From 43-108 sp001915545 (GTDB lineage: Bacteria > Bacteroidota > Bacteroidia > Bacteroidales > Bacteroidaceae), in contig CABUGV010000001.1 of assembly GCA_902491215.1 (NCBI GenBank), forward strand, positions 124,001 to 188,000: DNA of 64,000 nt. The letters are read 5' to 3'. Position 1 is the first letter of the stretch. The number at the start of each line of letters is the position of its first letter. Below the pieces are notes generated by a model. The model did no database searches and was not told the DNA's origin. It saw only the letters and a list, made by a program, of their open reading frames with translations. This document shows positions 1 to 8,731 of this stretch, piece by piece. The translations under genes and the position numbers were made by a program.

Positions 1-618
1 ACAGCAATGAACGACGGTATGCAACGCGATCCTATTCTGGTTACGCAAATCAAGGACAGAGACGGAAACGTTATATACGACTGCGAAGAAGAGATTCCTG
101 AAGCAAAACGCGTAATTTCATATAAAACAGCATTCTACTTGCAGCAACTCATGAAAGGCGGTATGCGCGAACCAGGAGGAACATCGCAAGCATTATGGGG
201 ATATAAAATCCACACATACAATACAGAATTCGGAGGAAAGACCGGAACGTCATCAAACCATTCTGATGCATGGTTCGTAGGTGCAACACCTTACCTCGTC
301 GGAGGCGGATGGGTTGGCGGTGAATACCGATGCATACACTTCAGAACAGGTATGTTGGGACAAGGAAGCCGCACGGCTCTACCGATCTTTGGATATTTCA
401 TGGAAAAGGTAATGGCTAATCCTGCATTCAAGTGCTACAGGGGCAAATTCTCGGAACCCAAAGAGGATATACCGCAGAACACTTACATAGGTCCTTCATT
501 CTATGCTCCTAAAAATGAGGAAGATTCAGACAGCTTGGATACAGATGATGCTGTAGATATAGACATGAACGAAACGGACGAACTGGTTTCGCCTGAGGAA
601 AACGAACAGATTCAATAA
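1..618 (+). CDS. mrcA: Penicillin-binding protein 1A, C-terminal part (cut by window edge)
   Basis: This is the 3' end of a class A penicillin-binding protein, which polymerises and cross-links peptidoglycan on the periplasmic side of the inner membrane. The frame is open from base 1, so the true start lies upstream. The KTGTS motif near bases 238-252 is the conserved third active-site motif (KTG) of transpeptidases, and the following AWFVGATPYLVGGGWVGGE stretch is typical of the end of the transpeptidase domain. The last ~40 residues are acidic and low in complexity (about 520-610), as is common for PBP1A tails in Bacteroidetes. The N-terminal membrane segment, the glycosyltransferase domain and the catalytic SxxK are outside the window. 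The family call is firm; 1A rather than 1C rests on general likeness. Confidence 0.9.
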   Translation, partial: TAMNDGMQRDPILVTQIKDRDGNVIYDCEEEIPEAKRVISYKTAFYLQQLMKGGMREPGGTSQALWGYKIHTYNTEFGGKTGTSSNHSDAWFVGATPYLVGGGWVGGEYRCIHFRTGMLGQGSRTALPIFGYFMEKVMANPAFKCYRGKFSEPKEDIPQNTYIGPSFYAPKNEEDSDSLDTDDAVDIDMNETDELVSPEENEQIQ

Positions 619-639
619 AAAATTTCTATAATATGTGGC

Positions 640-660
640 GAGGCGGGCAATACCCGCCTC
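640..660. other. GC-rich hairpin between PBP1A and the helicase
   Basis: A perfect 8-bp stem (GAGGCGGG / CCCGCCTC) closes a 5-base loop. No T-run follows, so it is not a standard intrinsic terminator. It may be a 3'-end stabiliser or a weak terminator for the PBP1A transcript. Confidence 0.45.
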
Positions 661-696
661 CATCGTTTATAAATACTATTTGCCAGATTATCAGAC

Positions 697-2727
697 ATGT
701 CCACTTTAGATAAAGAAAACAAGCAATTCCGCAACGTGCTGAACCTCATAAGATTCACGCAACAATCAATATTCTTGACAGGAAAAGCAGGAACGGGAAA
801 ATCTACCCTGCTGAGATATATCTGCGAGAATACAAACAAAGAGCACATCGTGCTTGCTCCTACCGGAATCGCCGCTATAAATGTAGGTGGAAGTACTCTG
901 CACAGTTTTTTCAAATTGCCTTTTTATCCGCTGGTACCGGACGACCCGAAATTTTCAAACGGCAAACTGAGAAGTTTCTTGAAATACAACAAGGAACAAT
1001 GCGCAATACTCAAAAAAGTGGAACTTATAATCATTGACGAGATATCTATGGTAAGGGCTGACATCATAGATTTCATAGACAAGATTCTAAGAGTGTATTC
1101 CGGCAATCTAAGGCAACCCTTCGGAGGGAAACAGATGCTGCTCGTAGGCGATGTATACCAGCTTGAACCAGTTGTCACACGTGATGAAAGGGAGATTTTG
1201 AGACGTTTCTACGAAACTCCGCACTTCTTTTCGGCAAAAGTATTTGGTCAAATACCACTAGTATCCATAGAACTGACGAAGGTATACAGACAAACGGATC
1301 AGGTATTCCTGAATGTACTTGATCACATAAGGACTGGAAACGTAAACAGACCAGACCTACAGTTGCTTAATACATGCCTCAACCAGAATATCGGAAGCGG
1401 AGGCGAAATGTTCATAACTTTAGCAGCAAGAAGGGATACGGTAGACTCTATAAACCGCAACAAACTAAACGGATTGCCAGGGGAATCCATCTTCTTCAAA
1501 GGTGAAATAAAAGGTGACTTTCCTGAAAGTTCACTGCCAACCCACCTGGAACTGGAACTGAAAGTGGGTGCACAGATTATCTTCATAAAAAATGACAAGG
1601 ACAAAAGGTGGGTAAACGGTACTATAGGAACCATTTCCGGCATTGACATTGAAGGGAAATACCTTTATGTCGTTACAGACGATGGCACTGAACTGGACGT
1701 TGCAAGGGAGCAATGGGCCAATGTACGATACAGATATAATGAAACGGAGAAAAAGATTGAAGAAGAAGAACTTGGTACATTCGTGCAGTTTCCTGTAAAA
1801 CTGGCATGGGCCATAACCGTCCATAAAAGCCAAGGACTGACTTTCAAGCGTGTAGCAATAGACTTTTCAGGAGGATTCTTTTCGGGAGGACAGGCCTACG
1901 TGGCACTAAGCCGATGCATGTCTCTCAACGGATTGTGCCTGAAATCAGAACTGACAATGTCAGATATATTCGTGAATCCGAACATAGTACAGTTTGCAAA
2001 ACGCTTCAATGACCAAAGAGCTGTTGAAGATGCCCTTAAACAGGCTACTGCTGATATTGAATACTCAGACGCTGTCAGCTGTTTCGACGCCGGCGATTTC
2101 GAAAAGTTTCTTTCACACTTCTTTAAGGCCATACATTCACGCTACGACATCGAGAAACCACTCGCCCAAAGGTATATAAGGCGTAAACTGGAAAGTATCA
2201 ACACGCTTAAAAGAAAAATTGAAGAACTGGAAGAAGAAAACAAAAGCTGGAAGAAGCGACTTGATGATAAACAGGAAGAACTTGCTGTATATGCATCTGA
2301 ATATTATGTTCTGGCAAAGGAAAGCTTAAAGGCTGGAGACAACAGGTCTGCATTGGCAAATTTCGATAAAGCACTGAAATTAAATCCGAAACATGTTGAT
2401 GCACATATTTGGAAAGGCAGGACTTTCCTTGATGAAGGAGATATTCACAACGCCTTGGCAGAGCTGAACACAGCACTTGATATAAGTCCGATTCATTTCG
2501 GTGCTCTATATTCAAGAGCAAAGGCAAGAATGAGCAACGGCGATATTGACGGTGCAGCTTCGGATCTGGACAGAGCCACAGGATTGAAACCTAAGAACAT
2601 TATGGCTCACGAATTATACGGTGACGTATTATCGAAAGCCGGAAAAATAGACGAAGCAGCTCTCCAATGGGCCATAGCTGAACGATTGAGAGAAGAAAAG
2701 TCACGTTCAATGGACGAACAGGATTGA
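697..2727 (+). CDS. Pif1-like AAA helicase with C-terminal TPRs
   Basis: Predicted ATP-dependent DNA helicase of the Pif1/RecD-like superfamily 1B. Walker A (GKAGTGKST) is at residues 29-37 and Walker B (IIIDEIS) near 112. A late motif, WAITVHKSQGLTF, followed by GQAYVALSRC, is the UvrD/RecD C-terminal signature of this family. After the helicase core comes a charged coiled-coil-like stretch (about 505-530), and then roughly three tetratricopeptide repeats (about 540-665, for example ANFDKALKLNPKHVDAHIWKG). The TPRs suggest a protein partner that the sequence does not name. It follows PBP1A by 78 bases in the same direction. It could act in replication-fork or recombination intermediate processing; that role is inferred from the family only. 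Confidence 0.88.
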   Translation: MSTLDKENKQFRNVLNLIRFTQQSIFLTGKAGTGKSTLLRYICENTNKEHIVLAPTGIAAINVGGSTLHSFFKLPFYPLVPDDPKFSNGKLRSFLKYNKEQCAILKKVELIIIDEISMVRADIIDFIDKILRVYSGNLRQPFGGKQMLLVGDVYQLEPVVTRDEREILRRFYETPHFFSAKVFGQIPLVSIELTKVYRQTDQVFLNVLDHIRTGNVNRPDLQLLNTCLNQNIGSGGEMFITLAARRDTVDSINRNKLNGLPGESIFFKGEIKGDFPESSLPTHLELELKVGAQIIFIKNDKDKRWVNGTIGTISGIDIEGKYLYVVTDDGTELDVAREQWANVRYRYNETEKKIEEEELGTFVQFPVKLAWAITVHKSQGLTFKRVAIDFSGGFFSGGQAYVALSRCMSLNGLCLKSELTMSDIFVNPNIVQFAKRFNDQRAVEDALKQATADIEYSDAVSCFDAGDFEKFLSHFFKAIHSRYDIEKPLAQRYIRRKLESINTLKRKIEELEEENKSWKKRLDDKQEELAVYASEYYVLAKESLKAGDNRSALANFDKALKLNPKHVDAHIWKGRTFLDEGDIHNALAELNTALDISPIHFGALYSRAKARMSNGDIDGAASDLDRATGLKPKNIMAHELYGDVLSKAGKIDEAALQWAIAERLREEKSRSMDEQD

Positions 2728-2734
2728 AAATCTG

Positions 2735-3415
2735 CTAAACAAAAATAAATCTGAAGAACATGAACAAAGGTGGCACCAAAAGCGCAGGAATGAGATTGAG
2801 CGTTTTGCAATCTTTTATGTTCAAAATTGACAAGCCAGATGCCATAATAAGTATACCGCCGACTATAGATAGTTCTGTTATCAAATCGTCACTTATAACA
2901 GAACTGGAATATTTTGCCAGCATATAAAACATTCCTTGCCAGCAAAACAAAATGGGAGCTGTGGCCATTATTCCTATACCGTAAGTAGAAGCCAAAACTG
3001 CAGACGTAACAAAATCAAGCGTCGCATTAGTGAAAAGAAAAGTATTGTCGCCACGAAGGGCACTCATAACGGGGCCTACCATTGAAAGAGTACCTATGCA
3101 GAAAAGCAACACGCCGGTAGATATGCCTTCTGCCAAAGCTGAAGACGAATGCTTGCCGATCAGATGCTTGAAACGCCCGTCCAGATTCATCATACTTCCC
3201 AAAAGTCCTCCTACTGCAAGACTAAATATAAACAAAACCGGATATTCACTTTTAGGCATATTGTTTACGCTTGTACTTATTCCCAAAACCGTAGCAGCAA
3301 GCCCCATTGCATTGTAAAGCGCACTTCTGTATTTTTCCTTGATTCCCCTCTTCAAAATAGAACCTATGATGCTACCACATATTATTGCACCTGTATTGAC
3401 TATTGTTCCTATCAT
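2735..3415 (-). CDS. DUF554 family membrane protein
   Basis: A 226-residue multi-pass membrane protein resembling the DUF554 (YdfK-like) family, whose function is not established. The N-terminus MIGTIVNTGAIICGSIIGSILKRG and the repeated Gly-rich hydrophobic helices (for example VLFIFSLAVGGLLGSMM and LFCIGTLSMVGPVMSALRGD) are typical. It is convergent with the helicase, the two stops being only a few bases apart. A minus-strand TAnnTTTG promoter element lies at 3442-3449. It is most likely a transporter-like or membrane-organising protein, but no substrate can be inferred. Confidence 0.82.
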   Translation of the reverse strand: MIGTIVNTGAIICGSIIGSILKRGIKEKYRSALYNAMGLAATVLGISTSVNNMPKSEYPVLFIFSLAVGGLLGSMMNLDGRFKHLIGKHSSSALAEGISTGVLLFCIGTLSMVGPVMSALRGDNTFLFTNATLDFVTSAVLASTYGIGIMATAPILFCWQGMFYMLAKYSSSVISDDLITELSIVGGILIMASGLSILNIKDCKTLNLIPALLVPPLFMFFRFIFV

Positions 3416-3441
3416 ATACCCTATGTTTGTGTTTTGCAGTG

Positions 3442-3449
3442 CAAATATA
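3442..3449 (-). promoter_or_regulatory. Bacteroidetes -7 element for the DUF554 gene
   Basis: CAAATATA on the plus strand reads TATATTTG on the minus strand and matches the Bacteroidetes consensus TAnnTTTG. It lies 27 bases upstream of the DUF554 start. No clear TTTG is seen at the expected -33 position. Confidence 0.5.
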
Positions 3450-3593
3450 TCACAAACATTCCGTCAGTACAATTATATAGACTTCAGCATTGAAAAATTA
3501 TACAATTATGCAAAATAGAGAAAACATCTAAGGCATATGCAAAATCCTTTTTGCAAAAAAAATAAAAAAATGCCATATTTAATTGCTCTACAA

Positions 3594-3873
3594 GTTGTAT
3601 AATATGACAATATGATTAAATTTGCAATAAAATAAGGTTGCAATGCGCAATAAGCAATTGCAAGATGTTATGTTCTTCGAGAAAAAAACCTAGAAGAACG
3701 AAGTGTGCACCAACCAATAAAATGGGAAATTTTTCAGAGTGCAACACTGATAACAATTTGAAATACATCATTAATGCAAACAATTCTTTTTCATAATTTT
3801 AACTTTGATACAAAGGAAACGCTTTGAAAAAATTTCAAGAATGCAGCTACTCGTGAGAGCCGCTGCATTTTTT
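3594..3873 (+). ncRNA. Candidate small RNA: promoter to terminator without an ORF
   Basis: The gap 3416-3981 holds no convincing gene but has a complete transcription unit pattern. GTTG at 3594-3597, 19 bases, then TAAATTTG at 3617-3624 matches the Bacteroidetes promoter. A 7-bp stem (ATGCAGC / GCTGCAT, 3841-3868) followed by a T-run forms an intrinsic terminator. In between, inverted repeats could fold: TTGCAAT...ATTGCAA near 3639-3662 and GTTCTTC...GAAGAAC near 3671-3698. A second -7-like element, TAACTTTG, lies near 3801, so a shorter RNA of about 50 bases is also possible. No known RNA family is recognised. The true 5' end would be near 3630. Confidence 0.35.
3841..3873 (+). terminator. 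Intrinsic terminator in the gap before the HExxH lipoprotein
   Basis: A 7-bp perfect stem (ATGCAGC / GCTGCAT) is followed by T6. No plus-strand gene lies upstream within this gap, so it must end either an unannotated small RNA or transcription arriving from elsewhere. Confidence 0.6.
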
Positions 3874-3929
3874 ATTTACAGTCGTACATAAATACAAGAA
3901 TCTGTACTAAATAAATTGCAGTAAATGTG

Positions 3930-3937
3930 TATATTTG
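3930..3937 (+). promoter_or_regulatory. -7 element for the HExxH lipoprotein operon
   Basis: TATATTTG matches TAnnTTTG and lies 45 bases before the ATG at 3982. No good TTTG is seen at the -33 spacing. Confidence 0.5.
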
Positions 3938-3981
3938 CTGTCAAATATCTCTAATATCTAACAAATAATAATCAAACTTTT

Positions 3982-5250
3982 ATGAGAAGAAAATTACCTT
4001 TAACCATCGTTTTCATGTCTACCCTACTCGCATTCGCCTGCAGTGGTGACATCATTGAAGATGACTCGTTTACGAGCAGAACAGAAACTGGGACTTTACC
4101 AGAGGTAGATATCGTAAAAATATCAACAGAAGGTAAAAGTGCAAATATCGAATGTGCTATTATAAGTGAAGGAACTGCCGGTATTAAACGTACAGGAATT
4201 GTTTATTCAAAAACAAATAAAAAACCTATCATAAAGGGTGAAGGATGTTCGTATAGAGCACTAATTGCAGATGACGAGGGCAATTTCAAAGGAAGCATTA
4301 CAACAGTTACAGTAGATGCAATGTATTTTATCAGAGCATTTGCCATAAGCAACAATTCAGACACAATATACTCAGAAGTTGACAGTTTTAAGATTACGAA
4401 ACAGAATCCTAAAATAGAGACACTTCCGGTAGAAAACAGAGTAAAATTCGGTGCAATTGTATGTGGACGCTTCATCGATGCAGGTAACCAAGGCATAAAA
4501 TCGTGGGGATGCTGTATTGCCAAACATGCTCTTCCGACATTGAAAGATACTTTTGAAGCAGCGGCAGACACAGCCAAAGACGAAGTATATCACGGAGAAT
4601 TCGGTATTTTCTTCGATAATCTTACAGAAAATACCATGTACCACACAAGAGCCTACGTGATAACAGAAGAAAAAGATACAATCTACGGAGAAGACAGAAT
4701 TTTCAAGACCTCCAAAGGCGGAAAATTCAACTGGGAATGGGCTTCAAACTATGAAGGTGCAGTAGCAGATGGTGCTGCAGAACGCATAAAAGTTGCTATG
4801 GACTCAGCAAAATACTACTACGACAACTATTCCAACATGGAAAAGAGAATCTATGTTGAATATAATACAGGAGTGCCTACTGCAGACTGTGCAATAACAG
4901 GATGGATGAGATTCGGTTCTAATTCACGCTACCAGTGGGTTGGTACAGCAGAACATGAATGTGCACATGCACTCGGTGTAGGAACAGCCAGCAACTGGGG
5001 AAGCCTTATGGTCAACGGTTCATGGAAAAAATCAGTGGCACAGAGAACGCAAAGAGCAATGCTCAAGGATCAGCAGCAGGTTCTTAAAGGCGACGGCATG
5101 CATTTCTGGAACGGAGGTATCAACCAGCAGGAAGAAGTTACAAACGGAACAACAAACAGCTACGGAGTAGTTATCAAAAACGAAAGAATGCTGAAGACAA
5201 ACGCTCTGATTGTAAATGGAATGAGAATCGACGGACTCACAAGTTATTAA
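3982..5250 (+). CDS. Lipoprotein with FN3-like repeats and an HExxH domain
   Basis: A 422-residue predicted lipoprotein. The N-terminus is a lipoprotein signal (LLAFACSGD, Cys about 20). Two similar FN3-like segments follow, each ending in a YxxRAxxxxxxDTIYxE pattern (about residues 45-140 and 145-240). The C-terminal part carries HECAH at residues 325-329, the zinc-binding HExxH of zincin metalloproteases, in the context AEHECAHALGVGT. Metzincins need a third zinc-binding His six residues after the second; that site here is Thr or nearby small residues, so either the third ligand is elsewhere or the site is altered. The gene is 17 bases upstream of a secreted T9SS cargo gene and is probably co-transcribed with it. 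Peptidase activity is an inference from the motif only. Confidence 0.75.
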   Translation: MRRKLPLTIVFMSTLLAFACSGDIIEDDSFTSRTETGTLPEVDIVKISTEGKSANIECAIISEGTAGIKRTGIVYSKTNKKPIIKGEGCSYRALIADDEGNFKGSITTVTVDAMYFIRAFAISNNSDTIYSEVDSFKITKQNPKIETLPVENRVKFGAIVCGRFIDAGNQGIKSWGCCIAKHALPTLKDTFEAAADTAKDEVYHGEFGIFFDNLTENTMYHTRAYVITEEKDTIYGEDRIFKTSKGGKFNWEWASNYEGAVADGAAERIKVAMDSAKYYYDNYSNMEKRIYVEYNTGVPTADCAITGWMRFGSNSRYQWVGTAEHECAHALGVGTASNWGSLMVNGSWKKSVAQRTQRAMLKDQQQVLKGDGMHFWNGGINQQEEVTNGTTNSYGVVIKNERMLKTNALIVNGMRIDGLTSY

Positions 5251-5267
5251 TAATTAAATAGAAGAAA

Positions 5268-7127
5268 ATGAAAGCTTTATATACAGCATCCATAATTTCA
5301 GCAATGATGCTCAACACGTTTGCAGCATCAGCTCAAGAAGAAAAAGACTCACTGATAATCGCTCAAGGAGACGAGATTACAATGAGCACTCAGTATACCA
5401 TAAGCCTCAAAAACATAAAATTCAAGACGCAAGAAGGCGAAATGACGTTAAAGGTCAGATCGGCAAGCAACGGCAGAGGAGGAAATATAACTTTCACCCC
5501 AAACCAGATAATCTATGAAGCTGGAGATAAAAAAACAGTCATTGCCGATAACCTTATTGACGGAATGGAGGCACATGATTATACCATAACAAGACTTGCG
5601 ACCATTCGTGTCTTCAGAGATGGTACACAGATTGCAGCCGTAAGCGACAACACATACAGAAATGAGACTCCTAGAGTCGTAGTGCTAGGTGCTGAGAATC
5701 TTGACGAAGGATACCAGATCACAATCGATAGCCAAGAAAAGAACATTGCTCCAGATATTGCTCAATATGAGAACAATATTGGCAATATGCTGACTGAATT
5801 TGATAATCTTGCAGAAGACCCGTACTGCAACAAGGGATTCATCACAACAGGAGATGGTGCTTCAGAACGCAAATTCAGCACTTACGATGCAGTATACGGC
5901 GGTTGGGGATCAGAAGCTTACATGGATAATGAGGATGCCTACTCTGGAAAATACAGTATCAGACTGGAAGGACAGGCATCGTGGTCAGAAGAAGGCACAA
6001 CCGGTGCTTCGCTTGAGCAGAATATAGAAATGACATCACAGAAGACATATCTCATCAGAGCAATGGTGAAGAGCAACGGTTATGAAGGAAAAATCGGTAT
6101 TGAAGGCGAAAACGCATTTATACACATAACTGACACTAAAGGTGAGTGGAAACAAGTTGAAGGTCTCCTCATCCCAGGCTCAAACAGAACAAATCTGTAC
6201 ATAAATAATGCAGATTTCGTGAACAACGGTACATTGCGCATCGACAATTTCGAAGTTTATGAAGGATACAGCAATACGTCAATAGGCCTTAAATCAAGCG
6301 TTCCTAGCGTATCTGTACCTGCAGGAACAAAGTGGTCGCCAAACAAGAATGTAAACGTATATATGCTGGGCCTTACCGACAACGGAAGCAGTTATTCACA
6401 AATTGACACAGCAAAAGTTAAAGTTACAGGCGGAGCATATCTTACCAAAAACGTTGAAGGTTCACAGATGTACTCAATGTATTTCCCTGGAGACCTCAAC
6501 GGTATGACAGTTACAGGCTCATTCGATGGAAACAGCTACAATGAAGAACCGCTGTATAATGGCGTCGACTATATACTGCAGAGATTTGATTATCCATACT
6601 TCAAGTATATAGACGAAAAAGAAACTATCACAAATGGATGCTACCTTGTTCAATTTGTTGATAATCTTGACGGACTTAATGTAAAAATGTTTTTCGGAAA
6701 AGAAAAGAGCGGTACAGAGCAGGAAGGAGAATATACATTTACAGGAAATCCAATCTTTGCAGACTATTCTCCGGAGAAAAAATTCTACAAGTTCAATGAG
6801 AGCAATCAGCGATTTGAACTTACAGAAGGTGTAAGCATCAAACCTTTTGAAGCATACATAGCTACTACAGCTTCTCAACCTGTATCCAACTTTACCCCAG
6901 ACGGATCAACAGGAATACAGAGACTCAATGGTACAGATGGAAGCAGAATGAGTATAATTCCTGTCAATGGCGGCATTGAAATCAATGCAATCAAAAAGTC
7001 TGTTGTAAGCATATACAGCATTACAGGCCAGAAAATTGCAATAGAAAGAATCAATCAAGGTAGAAATACCATTAATCTTGCACCTGGTATTTATATTGTA
7101 GGTGGTAAGAAAGTAGCTGTAAAATGA
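5268..7127 (+). CDS. Secreted protein with CBM-like domain and T9SS C-terminal sorting domain
   Basis: A 619-residue exported protein of unknown activity. It has a classical signal peptide (cleavage after FAASAQ, about residue 23). A beta-sandwich segment at about 195-335 resembles carbohydrate-binding modules of the CBM4/9 type (IRLEGQASW...LIRAMVKSNGYEGKIGI...RIDNFEVYEG). The last ~75 residues contain VVSIYSITGQKIA and a final GIYIVGGKKVAVK, the pattern of type A T9SS sorting domains, which direct export across the outer membrane and are then removed. No catalytic motif was recognised. It is the downstream partner of the HExxH lipoprotein, which might process it or bind with it at the surface. 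A strong terminator follows at 7197-7234. Confidence 0.8.
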   Translation: MKALYTASIISAMMLNTFAASAQEEKDSLIIAQGDEITMSTQYTISLKNIKFKTQEGEMTLKVRSASNGRGGNITFTPNQIIYEAGDKKTVIADNLIDGMEAHDYTITRLATIRVFRDGTQIAAVSDNTYRNETPRVVVLGAENLDEGYQITIDSQEKNIAPDIAQYENNIGNMLTEFDNLAEDPYCNKGFITTGDGASERKFSTYDAVYGGWGSEAYMDNEDAYSGKYSIRLEGQASWSEEGTTGASLEQNIEMTSQKTYLIRAMVKSNGYEGKIGIEGENAFIHITDTKGEWKQVEGLLIPGSNRTNLYINNADFVNNGTLRIDNFEVYEGYSNTSIGLKSSVPSVSVPAGTKWSPNKNVNVYMLGLTDNGSSYSQIDTAKVKVTGGAYLTKNVEGSQMYSMYFPGDLNGMTVTGSFDGNSYNEEPLYNGVDYILQRFDYPYFKYIDEKETITNGCYLVQFVDNLDGLNVKMFFGKEKSGTEQEGEYTFTGNPIFADYSPEKKFYKFNESNQRFELTEGVSIKPFEAYIATTASQPVSNFTPDGSTGIQRLNGTDGSRMSIIPVNGGIEINAIKKSVVSIYSITGQKIAIERINQGRNTINLAPGIYIVGGKKVAVK

Positions 7128-7196
7128 TAAAATAGCCCTATAAACTCTTCTTGATGGTATATAACCAATGAAGACGTGACGAATAGGAAAATGGAA

Positions 7197-7234
7197 AACG
7201 CTTAGAAACGGCTGAAAGTTTCTAAGCGTTTTTT
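7197..7234 (+). terminator. Intrinsic terminator after the T9SS cargo gene
   Basis: A 13-bp perfect stem (AACGCTTAGAAAC with its complement) around an 8-base loop is followed by T6. It ends the 3982-7127 operon. Confidence 0.88.
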
Positions 7235-7706
7235 ATATATGCAACAAAGCTTACAACTTTGGCAATTACGACAAAATGTCAGCAAACAAAATGCTACCAC
7301 AGAAGCATAAAGCAATCACGATTTACACAAATCCATACATACAGAAACAAAAAAGCCGAACATTGACAAAATTAACATCATATCGTAATATTCAACTAAG
7401 GAAAATCAAAAAAGATGTTACAAAAATATTGCAATAATGTCATGTTAAAAACATGCTGAACAACATGTTTTAGACCAATTTTTATTGACAAGAATCAAGA
7501 AAGAAGCGTTTTTTCTGCTATAAAGCATGTTTTATTTGCAAAACGAAATTTTGCGACCGTATATTTGCAGCGTTTTAGGAAAGGATTAGGATAACAAGGC
7601 CAAGCTCTGTGAAGAACTGATAGGCCTAAGCAGGAAAGCACAAAAGCGACCTGCAGAGAGAAAAAAAATGGATTACAAAATTTAAAAGGTAAAAAGATTG
7701 ATTATT
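7235..7706 (+). other. Gap with promoter and hairpin-rich leader
   Basis: No ORF is supported here. ACATG-type half sites recur around 7440-7470 (CATGTTAAAAACATG, then AACATGTT), a possible operator. The promoter is at 7536-7567. The deduced ~130-base leader contains two inverted repeats: AGGCC...GGCCT near 7597-7626 and GCAGG...CCTGC near 7631-7655. This suggests a structured 5' UTR for the small secreted protein. No known riboswitch class was recognised. Confidence 0.4.
7536..7567 (+). promoter_or_regulatory. Bacteroidetes promoter for the small secreted protein
   Basis: TTTG (7536-7539), 20 bases, then TATATTTG (7560-7567). Both elements match the TTTG-N19/20-TAnnTTTG consensus. Confidence 0.7.
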
Positions 7707-8159
7707 ATGAGAAAGTTTGTGACAATAGTATGCGCAACTGCAGCTATAGCTGCCAGCGCACAGGAAATCGAAACAAAGCCATTCAGCAAAACGTATATAG
7801 ACGTTCCAGCTAGAGTACGCTTTGTCAAAGGTAACGAGTATTCAGTAAGAGTTAACACCAACGACAAAGAAATGGCAAGCAACATACAGTGCACATTGAA
7901 AGACGGTGTACTCTCATTCGAATACAAAGGTTTGAATGCAAAGAACAACACAGAAGTTGAACCAGGAAAGTCTGTATTCGATGCAAAATCAGGAAGCTAC
8001 TTCTACGGCATCGACATGATGGACAACCTGCTCCACGGTGACGGCAAAGAAGACTCAGAACTTGTAATCACTGTTACTTCACCAGAAAAGCCGGTGTTTA
8101 CAACATCAAAGAGCATGGAAGCTATGCCATACAACAAAAAGAGAAGCAGAGAAGCTTAA
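7707..8159 (+). CDS. Small secreted protein, possible GIN-domain-like fold
   Basis: About 150 residues, starting at the ATG at 7707 (MRKFVTIV); a TTG three codons upstream is less likely. A signal peptide runs to AIAASAQ (about residue 19). The mature part, with KTYIDVPARVRFVKGNEYSVRV, LKDGVLSFEYKG and SELVITVTSPE, looks like the start of DUF2807/GIN-type beta-helix proteins found exported in Bacteroidetes, but is much shorter than those, and its basic tail (YNKKRSREA) is unusual. It may be a shortened member. Function is unknown. It has its own promoter and a terminator at 8279-8316. Confidence 0.65.
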   Translation: MRKFVTIVCATAAIAASAQEIETKPFSKTYIDVPARVRFVKGNEYSVRVNTNDKEMASNIQCTLKDGVLSFEYKGLNAKNNTEVEPGKSVFDAKSGSYFYGIDMMDNLLHGDGKEDSELVITVTSPEKPVFTTSKSMEAMPYNKKRSREA

Positions 8160-8278
8160 TAGATGGTATTCCAATACATGAATACATCTAACAGCTATAA
8201 ATAAATATCCTAATCCCATAAAGGATAACGGACAGACAATATTCTGACAAAAGGTTTCATAATACAGAATATAACGAC

Positions 8279-8316
8279 AGAGCATCTTTTCATTCAATGA
8301 GGAGATGCTCTTTTTT
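8279..8316 (+). terminator. Intrinsic terminator after the small secreted protein
   Basis: A 9-bp perfect stem (AGAGCATCT / AGATGCTCT) is followed by T6, about 120 bases after the stop codon. Confidence 0.85.
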
Positions 8317-8612
8317 CATACAAACCATTTTTACCGAACTTACAAGTTACTACGGAAATTCAAGTATACATGGCTGGATTTACGTTAACACTTCATGTGC
8401 TTTACTTGAGCGCATAAATAGATACTGTTTCAAAAAGTGTATCTGAAACAGAATCCATAAATTCAGACATAAATATAAAAGATAAACATGCCAACTTTAA
8501 ATACCGTAAAATGGGGTTGATTCCATAACTATATACGCCTATATTTGAGCAATACGCACTGAGGAAACTTACTATAAAAACCTGTACTGCAAACAAAAAT
8601 CATTGCTGATAT
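8317..8612. other. AT-rich gap, nothing coding seen
   Basis: The only structure seen is an inverted repeat CTGTTTCA...TGAAACAG at 8425-8451. Short ORFs here have no start context or protein likeness. Confidence 0.5.
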
Positions 8613-8650
8613 ACAAAAAAGCCACCGGACAAGAATATCCAGTGGCTTAT
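8613..8650 (-). terminator. Intrinsic terminator of the beta-galactosidase gene
   Basis: Read on the minus strand: AGCCACTGGA, loop, TCCGGTGGCT with one mismatch, then T6 (A-run at 8615-8620 on the plus strand). It is 80 bases past the stop codon. Confidence 0.85.
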
Positions 8651-8731
8651 GAACTTTAATTATATCTACCGATAAGCGCAAACAACATTGCAAAACATGT
8701 TGTCAGCAATTATAGACAGATGCTTTATCTT

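Noticed and set aside
8402..8596. Minus-strand 64-codon ORF in the gap before the beta-galactosidase terminator
   Set aside because: No promoter or protein likeness, and it is in the 3' flank of another gene.
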